Below, piece by piece: positions 23,510 to 31,371 of a stretch of DNA of 39,704 bases. Both the position numbers and the translations under genes were made by a program. Each line of letters begins with the position of its first letter. The stretch's first letter is position 1. A model generated the notes under the pieces. The model was not told the DNA's origin. It searched no databases and was given only the letters and a program-made list of their open reading frames with translations. Source of the stretch: Candidatus Binatia bacterium (GTDB taxonomy: Bacteria; Desulfobacterota_B; Binatia; UBA9968; JAJDTQ01); NCBI GenBank assembly GCA_022827045.1, contig JAJDTQ010000043.1, forward strand, positions 1-39,704, written 5' to 3'.

Positions 23510-24871
23510 ATGACCGGTTCACGTATCGAATTGCCCGCGACGGTATCGCGCGAACAGATCATCCGCGATTCCGAGGCGGTGCTGGGCATGCCCGACATCC
23601 CGGTGAGCGTCGAGGAGGACATCATCCGGATCGAGGTCCTGGGCATGGACTGGGACATCGGCATGGTGGTCTACCAGCCCCGGGACGAGGCCAGGATCGC
23701 ACGCGGGGCGGACGGCAAGGAGGTGGGGATCTTCCTGCTCCACGGCGGCTCGGGCGACTACAAGACCATGGAGAGCGTCGCTATGGTCGCCGCCGGCAAG
23801 TTCGGCTTCAAGGTCCTGAGCGGGACGTTTCCGGGCCGGTTCAACTTCTCCGAGGCCGGCCGGGACTGGCCGGGCGACACCATCCACCCGGACGGCAGCG
23901 TCCGCACGCCCATCTGGAAGCAGGGCGAGTCCATCGGGCGAGACGAATACGAGGTCGCCCGCGACGTCTCCATGCGCGCGCGCTACGGCACCCGGACCGT
24001 CGCCCGGGCCAGACCCGGCACCAACTTCTACTACCGCATGGCGGCGTGGCCCGTGGCCTTCGAGGAAGGGATGAAGGAGGCCATGTGCCGGCACCTGCCC
24101 GAGGGGGCGTTCTCCATCTACGGCGAGGGCCACTCCACCGGCGGCCCCTTCGTCTCCATGCTGTCCCAGCGCGTGCCCAACTTCGCCGGCGTGGTGGCCA
24201 CCGAGCACACGCCCTTCGGCCACGTGGGAGCCATGCGCGACAACTGGAGCGGCTCCCTGGGGAAGGTTTCCGGTTTCGAGCGCGTGAGCACCGACGATGC
24301 CGTGCGCAGCGACCCCTTCAACGAGCTTTACATCCGCACCTGGCGCGACCTGGCCCGCTACGCCGGACCCGAGGCGCTGGGGCAGCAGGGACCGGCGGCG
24401 CTGATGCAGTTGCCCCTGCTCATGGAGGAGATCCTCGACAACTGGGAAAGGGCCAGGGCGCGGCCGCAGTTCAAGGCGGAATACGTCGTCACCCACGACA
24501 TCGCGGCGTCGCTGACCGAGGCCGCCAGGGTCAGCGCCGAGCGGCTCGGCATGAACGGCGAGGAGACCGACGCGCTCATCGCACGCTACCGGGGCTATCC
24601 GCGCGAGTTGTCGGGGCCGGACGCGCGGCCGCTGCCGCCGTTTCTTTTCGTCATCACCAAGGACAGCCGGGACCACAGCCCCGAGGTCTACAAGGAGGTG
24701 ATCCTGCCCGCCTTCGCGGCCATGCGCCCGGCGCCGAAGACCCATCTGACCCACCTCGGCGCGGGTGTCCACAGCTTCTGGAAGGCCGAGGAAGGGTTGC
24801 CCCGGGGTGTGGCCCCGGCCGCCATCAAGCTGTGGAACGACGCCATCACCGGCGGTTATTTCGAGGTATGA
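23510..24871 (+). CDS. Alpha/beta-hydrolase-fold protein of unknown substrate
   Basis: The 453-residue protein shows hydrolase-fold marks: the strand and oxyanion loop GIFLLHGGSGDY (73-84), a nucleophile elbow GHSTGG (Ser209) and a late His in LGAGVHSFW (His421). The acid is not obvious; FLFVITKDSRDH (about 381-392) is a candidate. A long insertion (about 110-200) separates the oxyanion loop and the elbow. No specific family is recognised. AAAGGA lies before the ATG. The stop TGA overlaps the ATGACGATG start region of the luciferase-like gene, so the two are translationally coupled and probably act on one compound. Confidence 0.75.
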   Translation: MTGSRIELPATVSREQIIRDSEAVLGMPDIPVSVEEDIIRIEVLGMDWDIGMVVYQPRDEARIARGADGKEVGIFLLHGGSGDYKTMESVAMVAAGKFGFKVLSGTFPGRFNFSEAGRDWPGDTIHPDGSVRTPIWKQGESIGRDEYEVARDVSMRARYGTRTVARARPGTNFYYRMAAWPVAFEEGMKEAMCRHLPEGAFSIYGEGHSTGGPFVSMLSQRVPNFAGVVATEHTPFGHVGAMRDNWSGSLGKVSGFERVSTDDAVRSDPFNELYIRTWRDLARYAGPEALGQQGPAALMQLPLLMEEILDNWERARARPQFKAEYVVTHDIAASLTEAARVSAERLGMNGEETDALIARYRGYPRELSGPDARPLPPFLFVITKDSRDHSPEVYKEVILPAFAAMRPAPKTHLTHLGAGVHSFWKAEEGLPRGVAPAAIKLWNDAITGGYFEV

Positions 24872-24873
24872 CG

Positions 24874-26016
24874 ATGAAGTTCTCCTTTTTCATGATGCCG
24901 ATCCACGACCCGTCGGAGAACCCGGCGCTGGCGTTCGACCGGGACATCTCGCTCATCCACTACGCCGAGGAGCTGGACTTCGACGAGTTCTTCATCGGCG
25001 AGCATCATTCCGGCGGCTGGGAGAACATGCCCGCGCCGGAGCTGGCACTGGCCAAGGCCGCGGCCCACGCCAAGCGCATCCGTCTCGGCACCTCGGTCAT
25101 CAACACGCCGTTCCACCATCCGTTCCACGTGGCCGAGCGCATGGCCTTCCTCGACCACCTGACGCGCGGGCGCGCCATCCTGGGGGTGGGGCCGAGTGCG
25201 CTGGTCACCGACAAGAAGCTCTTCGGTCTTCCCAACGAAAAGCTCCATGCCATGCTGGCCGAATCGGTGGACGTCATCGTGCGCCTGCTGGAGTCGCCCG
25301 AGCCCATCGATCACCACGGCGAGTTCTGGAGTTTCGAGGGTATGCGGCTGCAGCTCCGCTCGTACCAGCAGCCGCGCATGCCCTTGGCCGTGGCCTCCTC
25401 GGGAACCTCCGGGAGCCTCGAGATGGTCGGCAAGCACGACATGATGCTGCTGTCGCCCGCGGGCAAGAACCGCTGGCGCAACCCCGCCCACTCCGAGCAG
25501 TGGAAGACCGTGGAGGCCGCCGCGGCCAAGTACGGCAAGACCGCCAGCCGGGACAACTGGCGCATCGCCACCAGCGTCTATCTCGCGGAGACGCGGGAGC
25601 AGGCCTGGGCGGACGTGGAGGCGGGCATCGCCCGCGACATGGAGTACTTCTTCGCCATCGGCCTCAAGAGGCCCTACGAGTCCTATCCCGACCAGCCGGC
25701 GTCGGAGATCACCGCGCGCTCGGCCGCGGACCGCCGCGACTGGATCATCGGCACCCCGGACGACGCCATCCGCCACATCGAGCGCATGCAGCAGGAGACA
25801 GGCGGCTTCGGCGGCCTCCTGCTCACCACCCACGAGTGGACCGGCAGCCAGAACCTGCGCCGCTCGCTGGAGCTCTTCGCGCGCTACGTCATGCCCCACT
25901 TCCGGGGCCACACCCACGGCTTCAGGGACGAGTGGGACCGCCTGCGCCAAGCCGCCAACGACGGCGGGGTGAAGCTGCGGGAAGACGGGCAGCCCAGCAA
26001 CCTGAGCAATAGCTAA
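24874..26016 (+). CDS. LLM-class flavin-dependent monooxygenase
   Basis: The 380-residue product is a bacterial-luciferase-like TIM barrel: MKFSFFMMPIHDPSENP, FDEFFIGEHHSGGWENMPAPE (the E-H-H/E-H-x of the family), RIRLGTSVINTPFHHPFHVAERMAFLDHLTRGRAILGVGPSALVTD and the late PDDAIRHIERMQQETGGFGG. Such enzymes use FMNH2 (or F420) and oxygen to oxidise organic substrates. A flavin reductase is not adjacent. ATG 24874 is preferred over 24868 because GAGG is 7 bases upstream. The gene overlaps the hydrolase stop. A 885-residue open frame that includes this gene from 23359 is an artefact of missing stops in GC-rich DNA. Confidence 0.92.
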   Translation: MKFSFFMMPIHDPSENPALAFDRDISLIHYAEELDFDEFFIGEHHSGGWENMPAPELALAKAAAHAKRIRLGTSVINTPFHHPFHVAERMAFLDHLTRGRAILGVGPSALVTDKKLFGLPNEKLHAMLAESVDVIVRLLESPEPIDHHGEFWSFEGMRLQLRSYQQPRMPLAVASSGTSGSLEMVGKHDMMLLSPAGKNRWRNPAHSEQWKTVEAAAAKYGKTASRDNWRIATSVYLAETREQAWADVEAGIARDMEYFFAIGLKRPYESYPDQPASEITARSAADRRDWIIGTPDDAIRHIERMQQETGGFGGLLLTTHEWTGSQNLRRSLELFARYVMPHFRGHTHGFRDEWDRLRQAANDGGVKLREDGQPSNLSNS

Positions 26017-26026
26017 CCGGAGAATT

Positions 26027-26066
26027 CCGCCCCGTCATTCCGGCGAAAGCCGGAATGACGGGGCGG
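26027..26066. terminator. Perfect 18-bp hairpin with GAAA loop
   Basis: CCGCCCCGTCATTCCGGC (26027-26044) pairs exactly with GCCGGAATGACGGGGCGG (26049-26066) across a GAAA tetraloop. It lies between convergent genes and should stop both. The CGTCATTCCGGCGAAAGCCG core is a common dispersed palindrome in proteobacterial genomes, so it may be a REP-type repeat used as a terminator. Confidence 0.8.
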
Positions 26067-26084
26067 CGGACGGCGCGGGATGAG

Positions 26085-26804
26085 TTACGCCTCTGCCGGC
26101 CGTTCCGCCCGCCACGCGTGCAGGTACTGCACGATGTCGTCGAGCGGCAGCACGTCGGCGTACTTCTGATTCATGTCGAAGAGGTTGATGGCGTGGCACG
26201 CCTCGTGGCGGTCGAACACGCACTCCTCGGCCACCACCATGCGGAAGCGGTAGGTGCAGCCGTCCACCACGCTGGCGCGGACGCAGCCGCTGGTGCTTTC
26301 GCCGCAGGCGATGACGGTGTCGATGTCGTGCTGGTTGAGGTGCGCCACCAGCGGCGTGCCCCAGAACGCGCTGGGCGAGAGCTTGCGCAGCACCGCCTCG
26401 CCGGGTTGCGGCGCCACCTCGTCGATGATGTCGAACTTGGTGCGGCGCCTCTCCAGGGCCTCGGCCGACAGGTTGGCGGTTCCCCCGTCGCGTCGGAAGG
26501 ACCACTCGTCGACGCCGGCCTCGGGCAGCCCCGAAATGTGGATGACGGGAATCCCCACCTCGCGCGCCGTCTGCAGCAGTTTCTGGATGTGGGGGATGGC
26601 GTTCCAGCCGGCCATGCCGCAGCTTCCCGGCCAGTCCTTGATGGCCTCCAGCACGGGCTCGGGCTTGTCGCCGAAGACCCAGCGGTAGAGGTCGATGAGG
26701 AGCAGGGCGGGCCTCTTGCCGAAGCCGATGGGCCTGGGCGGCTTCATCGCCACGTGCGCCTTGTCCTGTTCCGAAAGATAACGATCCCATACGCGTTCGC
26801 TCAT
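26085..26804 (-). CDS. Isochorismatase-like cysteine hydrolase (N-carbamoylsarcosine amidase type)
   Basis: The 239-residue product has the Asp-Lys-Cys triad of the isochorismatase-like fold: Asp38 (ALLLIDLYRW), Lys141 (VLRKLSPSAFWGT) and Cys174 (ACGESTSGCVRASVVDG). The T-S-G-C-V-R-A pattern is typical of N-carbamoylsarcosine amidases, which release sarcosine, CO2 and ammonia. The exact substrate is inferred. The ATG at 26804 follows AAGGAGA by 7 bases, and an upstream in-frame extension is not supported. Its promoter is at 26839-26866. It converges on the luciferase-like gene over a strong terminator, and the GST gene ends 79 bases upstream of it. Confidence 0.87.
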   Translation of the reverse strand: MSERVWDRYLSEQDKAHVAMKPPRPIGFGKRPALLLIDLYRWVFGDKPEPVLEAIKDWPGSCGMAGWNAIPHIQKLLQTAREVGIPVIHISGLPEAGVDEWSFRRDGGTANLSAEALERRRTKFDIIDEVAPQPGEAVLRKLSPSAFWGTPLVAHLNQHDIDTVIACGESTSGCVRASVVDGCTYRFRMVVAEECVFDRHEACHAINLFDMNQKYADVLPLDDIVQYLHAWRAERPAEA

Positions 26805-26838
26805 GACCGGTCTCCTTGTGTCGCTGGTGTGGTTCCTG

Positions 26839-26866
26839 TTTATGATGCACCTGCCGTGACAGTCAA
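26839..26866 (-). promoter_or_regulatory. Sigma70-type promoter of the cysteine hydrolase gene
   Basis: On the minus strand TTGACT (26866-26861) and CATAAA (26844-26839) are spaced by 16 bases, 34 bases before the ATG at 26804. Confidence 0.5.
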
Positions 26867-26883
26867 ACTGGAGCGGGCTCGCG

Positions 26884-27873
26884 CTACCCCGCGGCCGGCA
26901 GCGCCTCCCTCCCATGCGGCTCCTCCAGGTGATCCATGGACGGACCCACGGGGACGATGCCCGTGGGGTTCACGTGGGACTGGCTGCCGTAGTAGCCCGC
27001 CTTGATCCTGTCGAGGTCGCAGGTCTCCCGGACTCCCGGCCACTGGTACAGCTCGCGGAGGTAGCCGCACAGGTTGGGATAGTCCTGCACGCGCCGGAGG
27101 TTGCACTTGAAGTGGCCGTGGTAGACGAGGTCGAAGCGCAGCAACGTCGGGAAGGCCCGCCAGTCGGCCTCGGTGATACGGTCGCCGGCCAGGTAGCGTC
27201 GTTCGGCAAGCCACCCCTCCATGGTGTCGAGGCCGTGAAAGACCTTCTTTACGGCCTCCTCGTACGCCTCCTGCGACTTGGCGAAACCCGCGCGGTACAC
27301 CCCGTTGTTCACGTGCTCGTAGACGAAGTCGTTGATGCGCTCGATCTCCGCGCCCAGGTCGGCCGGGCAGTAGTCTTCGCCCGCGTCGGTCAGGCCGTCG
27401 AACGCCGCGTTGAACATGCGGATGATCTCCGAGGACTCGTTGTTGACGATGGTGCGGCGCCTACGGTCCCACAGGGTCGGCACCGTGACCTTGCCGCTGT
27501 AGTCGGGCTTGGCGGCGGTGTAGACCTGGTGCAGCCGGAAGATGCCGTCGTCGCCGGGGCCGAGGTCGTCGATGCCCTCGGAATAGGACCAGCCCGCAGT
27601 CTTGGGCCGGTCCGCGCTGGACATGGAGACGACGTCCTCCAGGCGCTTCAGCTTGCGCAGGATCATGGTGCGGTGCGCCCACGGGCACGACGGAGAGACG
27701 AACAGGTGGTAGCGACCGGGTTCCGCGCCGAAGCCTCCATCGCCGGTAATGCCCGGGGCACCGTCGGCGGTGACCCAGTTGCGAAAGACGGAATCGTCCC
27801 GCACGAAGCTGCCGCGCGAATCGGTCTGTACCTGACCGTCCTCGTGCCACTTGCCGTCGATCAGAACACCCAT
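26884..27873 (-). CDS. Glutathionyl-hydroquinone reductase (Xi-class GST)
   Basis: Enzymes of the YqjG/ECM4 type reduce glutathionyl-hydroquinones to hydroquinones. The 329-residue length and the motif SPSCPWAHRTMILRKLK (Cys63 catalytic) are diagnostic, with DRPKTAGWSYSEG, VPTLWDRRRRTIVNNESSEI (GSH-binding Glu-Ser) and the C-terminal helical domain TEADWRAFPTLLRFDLVYHG HFK following. It is cytoplasmic. AGGAGG lies before the ATG. The gene is divergent from the PBP4-type gene. A role in detoxifying quinones from aromatic breakdown fits the neighbouring monooxygenase and hydrolases. Confidence 0.94.
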   Translation of the reverse strand: MGVLIDGKWHEDGQVQTDSRGSFVRDDSVFRNWVTADGAPGITGDGGFGAEPGRYHLFVSPSCPWAHRTMILRKLKRLEDVVSMSSADRPKTAGWSYSEGIDDLGPGDDGIFRLHQVYTAAKPDYSGKVTVPTLWDRRRRTIVNNESSEIIRMFNAAFDGLTDAGEDYCPADLGAEIERINDFVYEHVNNGVYRAGFAKSQEAYEEAVKKVFHGLDTMEGWLAERRYLAGDRITEADWRAFPTLLRFDLVYHGHFKCNLRRVQDYPNLCGYLRELYQWPGVRETCDLDRIKAGYYGSQSHVNPTGIVPVGPSMDHLEEPHGREALPAAG

Positions 27874-27994
27874 GCCGTGGTCCTCCTGACATCATCCCTT
27901 GACGTTGCCGTCGCCATTCCTGAATACTCCCCCCGGTCGGCCGCCGCAAGGCGCCGGGCTGTCGTCGCGCCGCTCCAAGCCGGGTTGTGAATCC

Positions 27995-29206
27995 ATGCGT
28001 AGTCCCTTCGTCCTCGCATTCGTAGCTGTTTGCCTTCTGGCCGGGTCGGTGTCCGCCGCCGAGCCTCCGCTTCAGGTCCTGGCACGGAGGGAGGTCGGGG
28101 CGGACCACGGAGTCTTCGTGCGGGCGGAGAACGGCAAGGTGCTGGCGGCGCTGAACTCCACGCGCCCATACCATCCCGCGTCGGTCACCAAGGTCGCCAC
28201 CACGCTGGCGTTTCTGTCGAAGCTCGATCCGGACCGGCGCTTTCGGACTGGGTTCCTGGCGGCGGGTACCGTGGACGGCGGGACCCTTGACGGGGACCTG
28301 GTGGTGCGGGCGGAGGGCGATCCGTACTTCCTCTTCGCCAACGCGTTCCGGGTCCTGCTGGCGCTCCGGGACAAGGGTATCCGCCGCGTCAACGGAGCGA
28401 TCCGCGTCGAAGGGCCGTTCTACTTCGACTGGACTCCCGACCCTGCCGGGCGCAGGCTCAAGCGTGTATGGACGGGCCGCCTGGCCGCCGATAGCTGGCC
28501 GGTGGTCACCCGGGCGCTGTCCCCCGGCGCATCCATGCCGTTGAAGGACTACCTGCTCCGCTTCGGGCGCGGCGCGGGCCGGAAGAGGAAAGAGCATCGT
28601 ACGCCGCGCGCGCTCGTGGTGCACGCCTCGCCGCCGCTGCTGCGCCACCTCAAGGACTTCAACAGTCACTCGAACGACAATTTCCACGAGTTCTCGTACC
28701 AGATCGGCGGTCCCGACGCGGTTCAGCGCATCTTGCGGGCAAGCGTCACCGGCGTTCCCCGCTCGGCCATCGTCATCGACAACTCCGCCGGCGACGGCCG
28801 CAACAACCAGCTGAGCCCGCGGGCCGCGGTGGCCATGTTCGCGGCCCTGGAACAGACTCTCGACAAGCACGGCCTCTCTTTCTCGGATGTGCTTCCGGTG
28901 GCCGGCGTCGATGCCGGCACCTTGCGGGACCGGCTGGAGGCGCCGCGTTATCGCGGAGCGGTGGTGGGCAAGTCGGGGACGGTGCGGGTGTTGAGGATCG
29001 GGACCCTGGCCGGCGTCGCGTACACGCGGAAGTACGGCCGCACGTTCTTCGCCATCATGACCCGGGGCGTGCCCCTGTGGGCCGCCAGGGAACGCCAGAA
29101 CGCGTTCCTGCGGGGACTGCTCGATGCGGCCGGCGCGCGGCCATTGCCGGCCGGCGGGGAGCCCCCTCCGGCGTTCGTGGAGGCGCGGCTGGAAGCGCCG
29201 CCCTAG
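27995..29206 (+). CDS. dacB: D-alanyl-D-alanine carboxypeptidase/endopeptidase, PBP4 (S13) family
   Basis: PBP4-type enzymes trim peptidoglycan peptides in the periplasm. The 403-residue product has a signal peptide (MRSPFVLAFVAVCLLAGSVSAAEP), the active-site S-V-T-K (Ser63, Lys66 in HPASVTKVATT), the second motif around SHSNDNFHEF and the third K-S-G in VVGKSGTVRV. The domain inserted between the first two motifs, which is large in E. coli PBP4, is short. The start at 27995 is where the signal peptide begins. An open frame from TTG 27899 is not supported. The ribosome binding site is weak. The 70-bp repeat begins 5 bases after the stop. Confidence 0.88.
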   Translation: MRSPFVLAFVAVCLLAGSVSAAEPPLQVLARREVGADHGVFVRAENGKVLAALNSTRPYHPASVTKVATTLAFLSKLDPDRRFRTGFLAAGTVDGGTLDGDLVVRAEGDPYFLFANAFRVLLALRDKGIRRVNGAIRVEGPFYFDWTPDPAGRRLKRVWTGRLAADSWPVVTRALSPGASMPLKDYLLRFGRGAGRKRKEHRTPRALVVHASPPLLRHLKDFNSHSNDNFHEFSYQIGGPDAVQRILRASVTGVPRSAIVIDNSAGDGRNNQLSPRAAVAMFAALEQTLDKHGLSFSDVLPVAGVDAGTLRDRLEAPRYRGAVVGKSGTVRVLRIGTLAGVAYTRKYGRTFFAIMTRGVPLWAARERQNAFLRGLLDAAGARPLPAGGEPPPAFVEARLEAPP

Positions 29207-29210
29207 GAGC

Positions 29211-29280
29211 CTGTCCGAGTAATCAAATACAACCCCTCTCCCTCTGGGAGAGGGTGGCCGACGGCCGGGTGAGGGCCTAG
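29211..29280. repeat. 70-bp dispersed repeat, copy 2 (inverted)
   Basis: Its reverse complement matches 23251-23320 with 4 differences in 70. The hairpin CCCTCTCCC/GGGAGAGGG is intact and could terminate transcription of the PBP4-type gene, 5 bases after its stop. Confidence 0.8.
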
Positions 29281-29370
29281 CCCGGTCCGAGTCAGCGAAT
29301 CGCCGCAAGAGCAAAGACGATCAAGCCGTCGCTCTCACGGGAACAAGCCGTCGTGCACGTGGTCGTCGTA

Positions 29371-29402
29371 TCCTGGCGCCAATTTGTATGTTGAGGGCCA
29401 CT
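29371..29402. repeat. Decayed end of the CTAG inverted-repeat family
   Basis: TCCTGGCGCCAATTTGTATG then TTGAGGGCCACT resembles the right end of copy 2 (TCTTGGCACACAATTGCATG TTACAGGCCACT) base for base in most positions. The CTAG is lost. A further AGTGTCCC starts at 29408. The rest of 29281-29479 holds no gene. Confidence 0.45.
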
Positions 29403-29479
29403 CATGTAGTGTCCCTTGCAGAATGCCTGCCGAGGCAGACGGTTCGCCCGTGACAATGACGAAGAGGAGGCGCCCGCAA

Positions 29480-30328
29480 ATGGCTGACAAACCCTTGGAA
29501 GGAAAAGTGGCGTTGGTGACCGGGGCCGGCAGCCCCGTCGGATTCGGCCGTCGCATGACGTTCGCCCTGACCGCGGCGGGGGCGCGCGTGGCCATGATGG
29601 ACGTGAGCGAGGAGTGGGTCAACCGGACTGCGGACGAGGTGCGCGCCGAGGCCGGCAAGGACAGTGTGCTGCCCATCGTGGAAAGCGTGAGTAGTTGGGA
29701 GAGCGCGGCGCGCGCGGTGAACTCCGCCATCTCCGACCTGGGCGGCCTGGACATCCTCGTCAACAACGCCGGCACCAACCCGCGCAACGTCGGCCTGACC
29801 TCCGAGTTCCGCGAGAAGTGCTGGGAGGTGTCGCCCGAGGCCTGGCTGCGGGTTTTCGCGGTGAACTGCGCCGGCCCCTTCTACATGGTACGCGCCGCGG
29901 CCGGGCACATGATCGAGAAGGGATGGGGCCGGATCATCGGCGTCACCACAAGCCTGGACACCATGTACCGGGCCTGGGGCTCGCCCTACGGGCCATCCAA
30001 GGCGGGCCACGAAGCCTTCATGGCCACCCTGTGCCAGGAGCTCGAAGGCACCGGCGTTACCGCCAACGTGCTGGTGCCGGGCGGGCCGGCCAACACCAAC
30101 CTGATACCCCAGGATGCCCCTTACGACCGGGAGCAGCTTATACAGCCGCCGGTCATGGAGAAACCGGTGGTGTGGCTCGCGTCGGAGGCGTCCGATGGCA
30201 TCAACGGCCGGCGCTTCATTGCCTACCACTGGGATGAGAGTCTGCCGCTGGAAGAGCGTCTGTCCAAGGCGAGCGCACCCTGCGCGTGGCCTCAGGCGGG
30301 GCAAGCCGCCATCGCACCCGGGCGTTAG
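29480..30328 (+). CDS. Short-chain dehydrogenase/reductase
   Basis: The 282-residue SDR starts MADKPLEGKVALVTGAGSPV; the ATG at 29480 has GAGGAGG 9 bases upstream. The glycine motif is T-G-A-G-S-P-V-G-F-G, with an extra residue pattern unlike most SDRs. NNAG (96-99), Ser158, Tyr170 and Lys174 (SPYGPSKAG) are present. Asp41 after beta2 suggests NAD(H). It ends with a tail (about 245-282) that is less conserved. It stands alone between the PBP4-type gene and the iron cassette. The substrate is unknown. Confidence 0.87.
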   Translation: MADKPLEGKVALVTGAGSPVGFGRRMTFALTAAGARVAMMDVSEEWVNRTADEVRAEAGKDSVLPIVESVSSWESAARAVNSAISDLGGLDILVNNAGTNPRNVGLTSEFREKCWEVSPEAWLRVFAVNCAGPFYMVRAAAGHMIEKGWGRIIGVTTSLDTMYRAWGSPYGPSKAGHEAFMATLCQELEGTGVTANVLVPGGPANTNLIPQDAPYDREQLIQPPVMEKPVVWLASEASDGINGRRFIAYHWDESLPLEERLSKASAPCAWPQAGQAAIAPGR

Positions 30329-30456
30329 CTCCGGCGACACCGTTTCTCCGTCGTACGCGGCGGCAGGCCGCGAAGCCGGACGCTCTCCATGGCCAGCAGC
30401 GCTCGTGATCTCGCGGATCAAGATTCTGTCGTACACCCAACCGTCGCTGGGGGTGT

Positions 30457-30494
30457 TTGACAAAAGTCCTTATTGATAATAGATTATCAATAAG
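30457..30494 (+). promoter_or_regulatory. Promoter overlapped by a palindromic, Fur-like operator
   Basis: TTGACA (30457-30462) and TAGATT (30480-30485) are spaced by 17 bases. A perfect 12-bp inverted repeat, CTTATTGATAAT (30469-30480), AG, ATTATCAATAAG (30483-30494), covers the spacer and -10. The half-sites GATAAT and ATTATC are those of Fur-type boxes, with different spacing. The position is that of a repressor operator for the iron cassette starting at 30568. Confidence 0.65.
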
Positions 30495-30567
30495 CCACTG
30501 ACCGTCCGCGTCCTCTGTTCACAAAGACCCTGTCTCGCGTGCCGCGGTTGGAATCGGAGTTGTCCGT

Positions 30568-31353
30568 ATGACGAGTTCGCCCTTTCTGGTTGCCAGAGAT
30601 CTGGAATACCATGCCCTGAACGGCGACGTTCTGTTGCAAGGCGTTTCGTTCGAGTTGGATGGGGGCGACATTCTGGCAATTGCCGGTCCGAACGGAGCCG
30701 GGAAAACGACTCTGTTGAACCTGCTTTGTGGCGTAGAAAAAGCGGTCTTGGGCGATGTCCAAATCAATGGACGCAGCCTCAAACAGATGTCTGACAAGGA
30801 ACGCGCCCGCATGGTTGCCGTTGTCAGCCAGCAAGAGTTGCCGGACGGCAGATTGTACCTCCGGGACTACGTTGCCTTGGGCCAGATACCAATTTGGGCT
30901 GACCATTCCGAGGAACGACACGCAGCTGAGCTTGACAGAATTCTCGATCTGACCGGGCTTGGCGCATTGGCGGATAAACGGGTGGGTGTACTGTCCGGAG
31001 GTGAACGCCAGCGTGCCCATATTGCGCGGGCATTCGCACAGAATCCTTCCCTGTTGTTCCTGGACGAGCCCGCCAATCATCTCGATCCCGATGCAAAAGG
31101 GCGGGTACTTTCTCTAGTCGCGGAAATGGGGATCACGGTGGTGATGATCGTCCACGACCTGGTTATGATCCCCGAATTCTTCACCCATGTCGCGCTGATG
31201 AAATCAACGCGGCTTACCGGTTTTGGCCCCGTGCCCGAGGTGCTGACAGCCAAACGGGTCCGCGACACTTTTGGCGTCGATTACCTGTGCTTTCACCACG
31301 AGGGCCGCATGATCCCGGCGCTGGATATCCGAAAAACCACAGTCTCAGCTTAA
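30568..31353 (+). CDS. Iron-complex ABC transporter ATPase (FecE/HmuV-like)
   Basis: The 261-residue ATPase powers uptake of a ferric siderophore, haem or cobalamin. Walker A is GPNGAGKTT (40-48), the signature is LSGGERQR (142-149), Walker B is LLFLDEPANHLD (162-173), and the switch His is in VMIVHDLVM. VSQQE(L) and the Q-loop are standard for the FecCDE group. It is the first gene of ATPase, binding protein, permease. Base use is lower in GC than in the flanking genes. In this order the ATPase leads, unlike the usual binding-protein-first layout. The regulatory palindrome upstream fits iron control. Confidence 0.92.
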   Translation: MTSSPFLVARDLEYHALNGDVLLQGVSFELDGGDILAIAGPNGAGKTTLLNLLCGVEKAVLGDVQINGRSLKQMSDKERARMVAVVSQQELPDGRLYLRDYVALGQIPIWADHSEERHAAELDRILDLTGLGALADKRVGVLSGGERQRAHIARAFAQNPSLLFLDEPANHLDPDAKGRVLSLVAEMGITVVMIVHDLVMIPEFFTHVALMKSTRLTGFGPVPEVLTAKRVRDTFGVDYLCFHHEGRMIPALDIRKTTVSA

Positions 31354-31371
31354 ACAAAGGAGCATCCTCCA

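Noticed and set aside
23359..26016. 885-codon open frame as one giant gene
   Set aside because: Its first 500 codons are an Arg/Gly/His-rich shadow of the hydrolase gene; only the luciferase-like part from 24874 has homology.
30469..30494. Perfect palindrome as a terminator of the SDR at 30328
   Set aside because: It is AT-rich, has no GC stem, and coincides with a promoter spacer and -10, so an operator is more likely.
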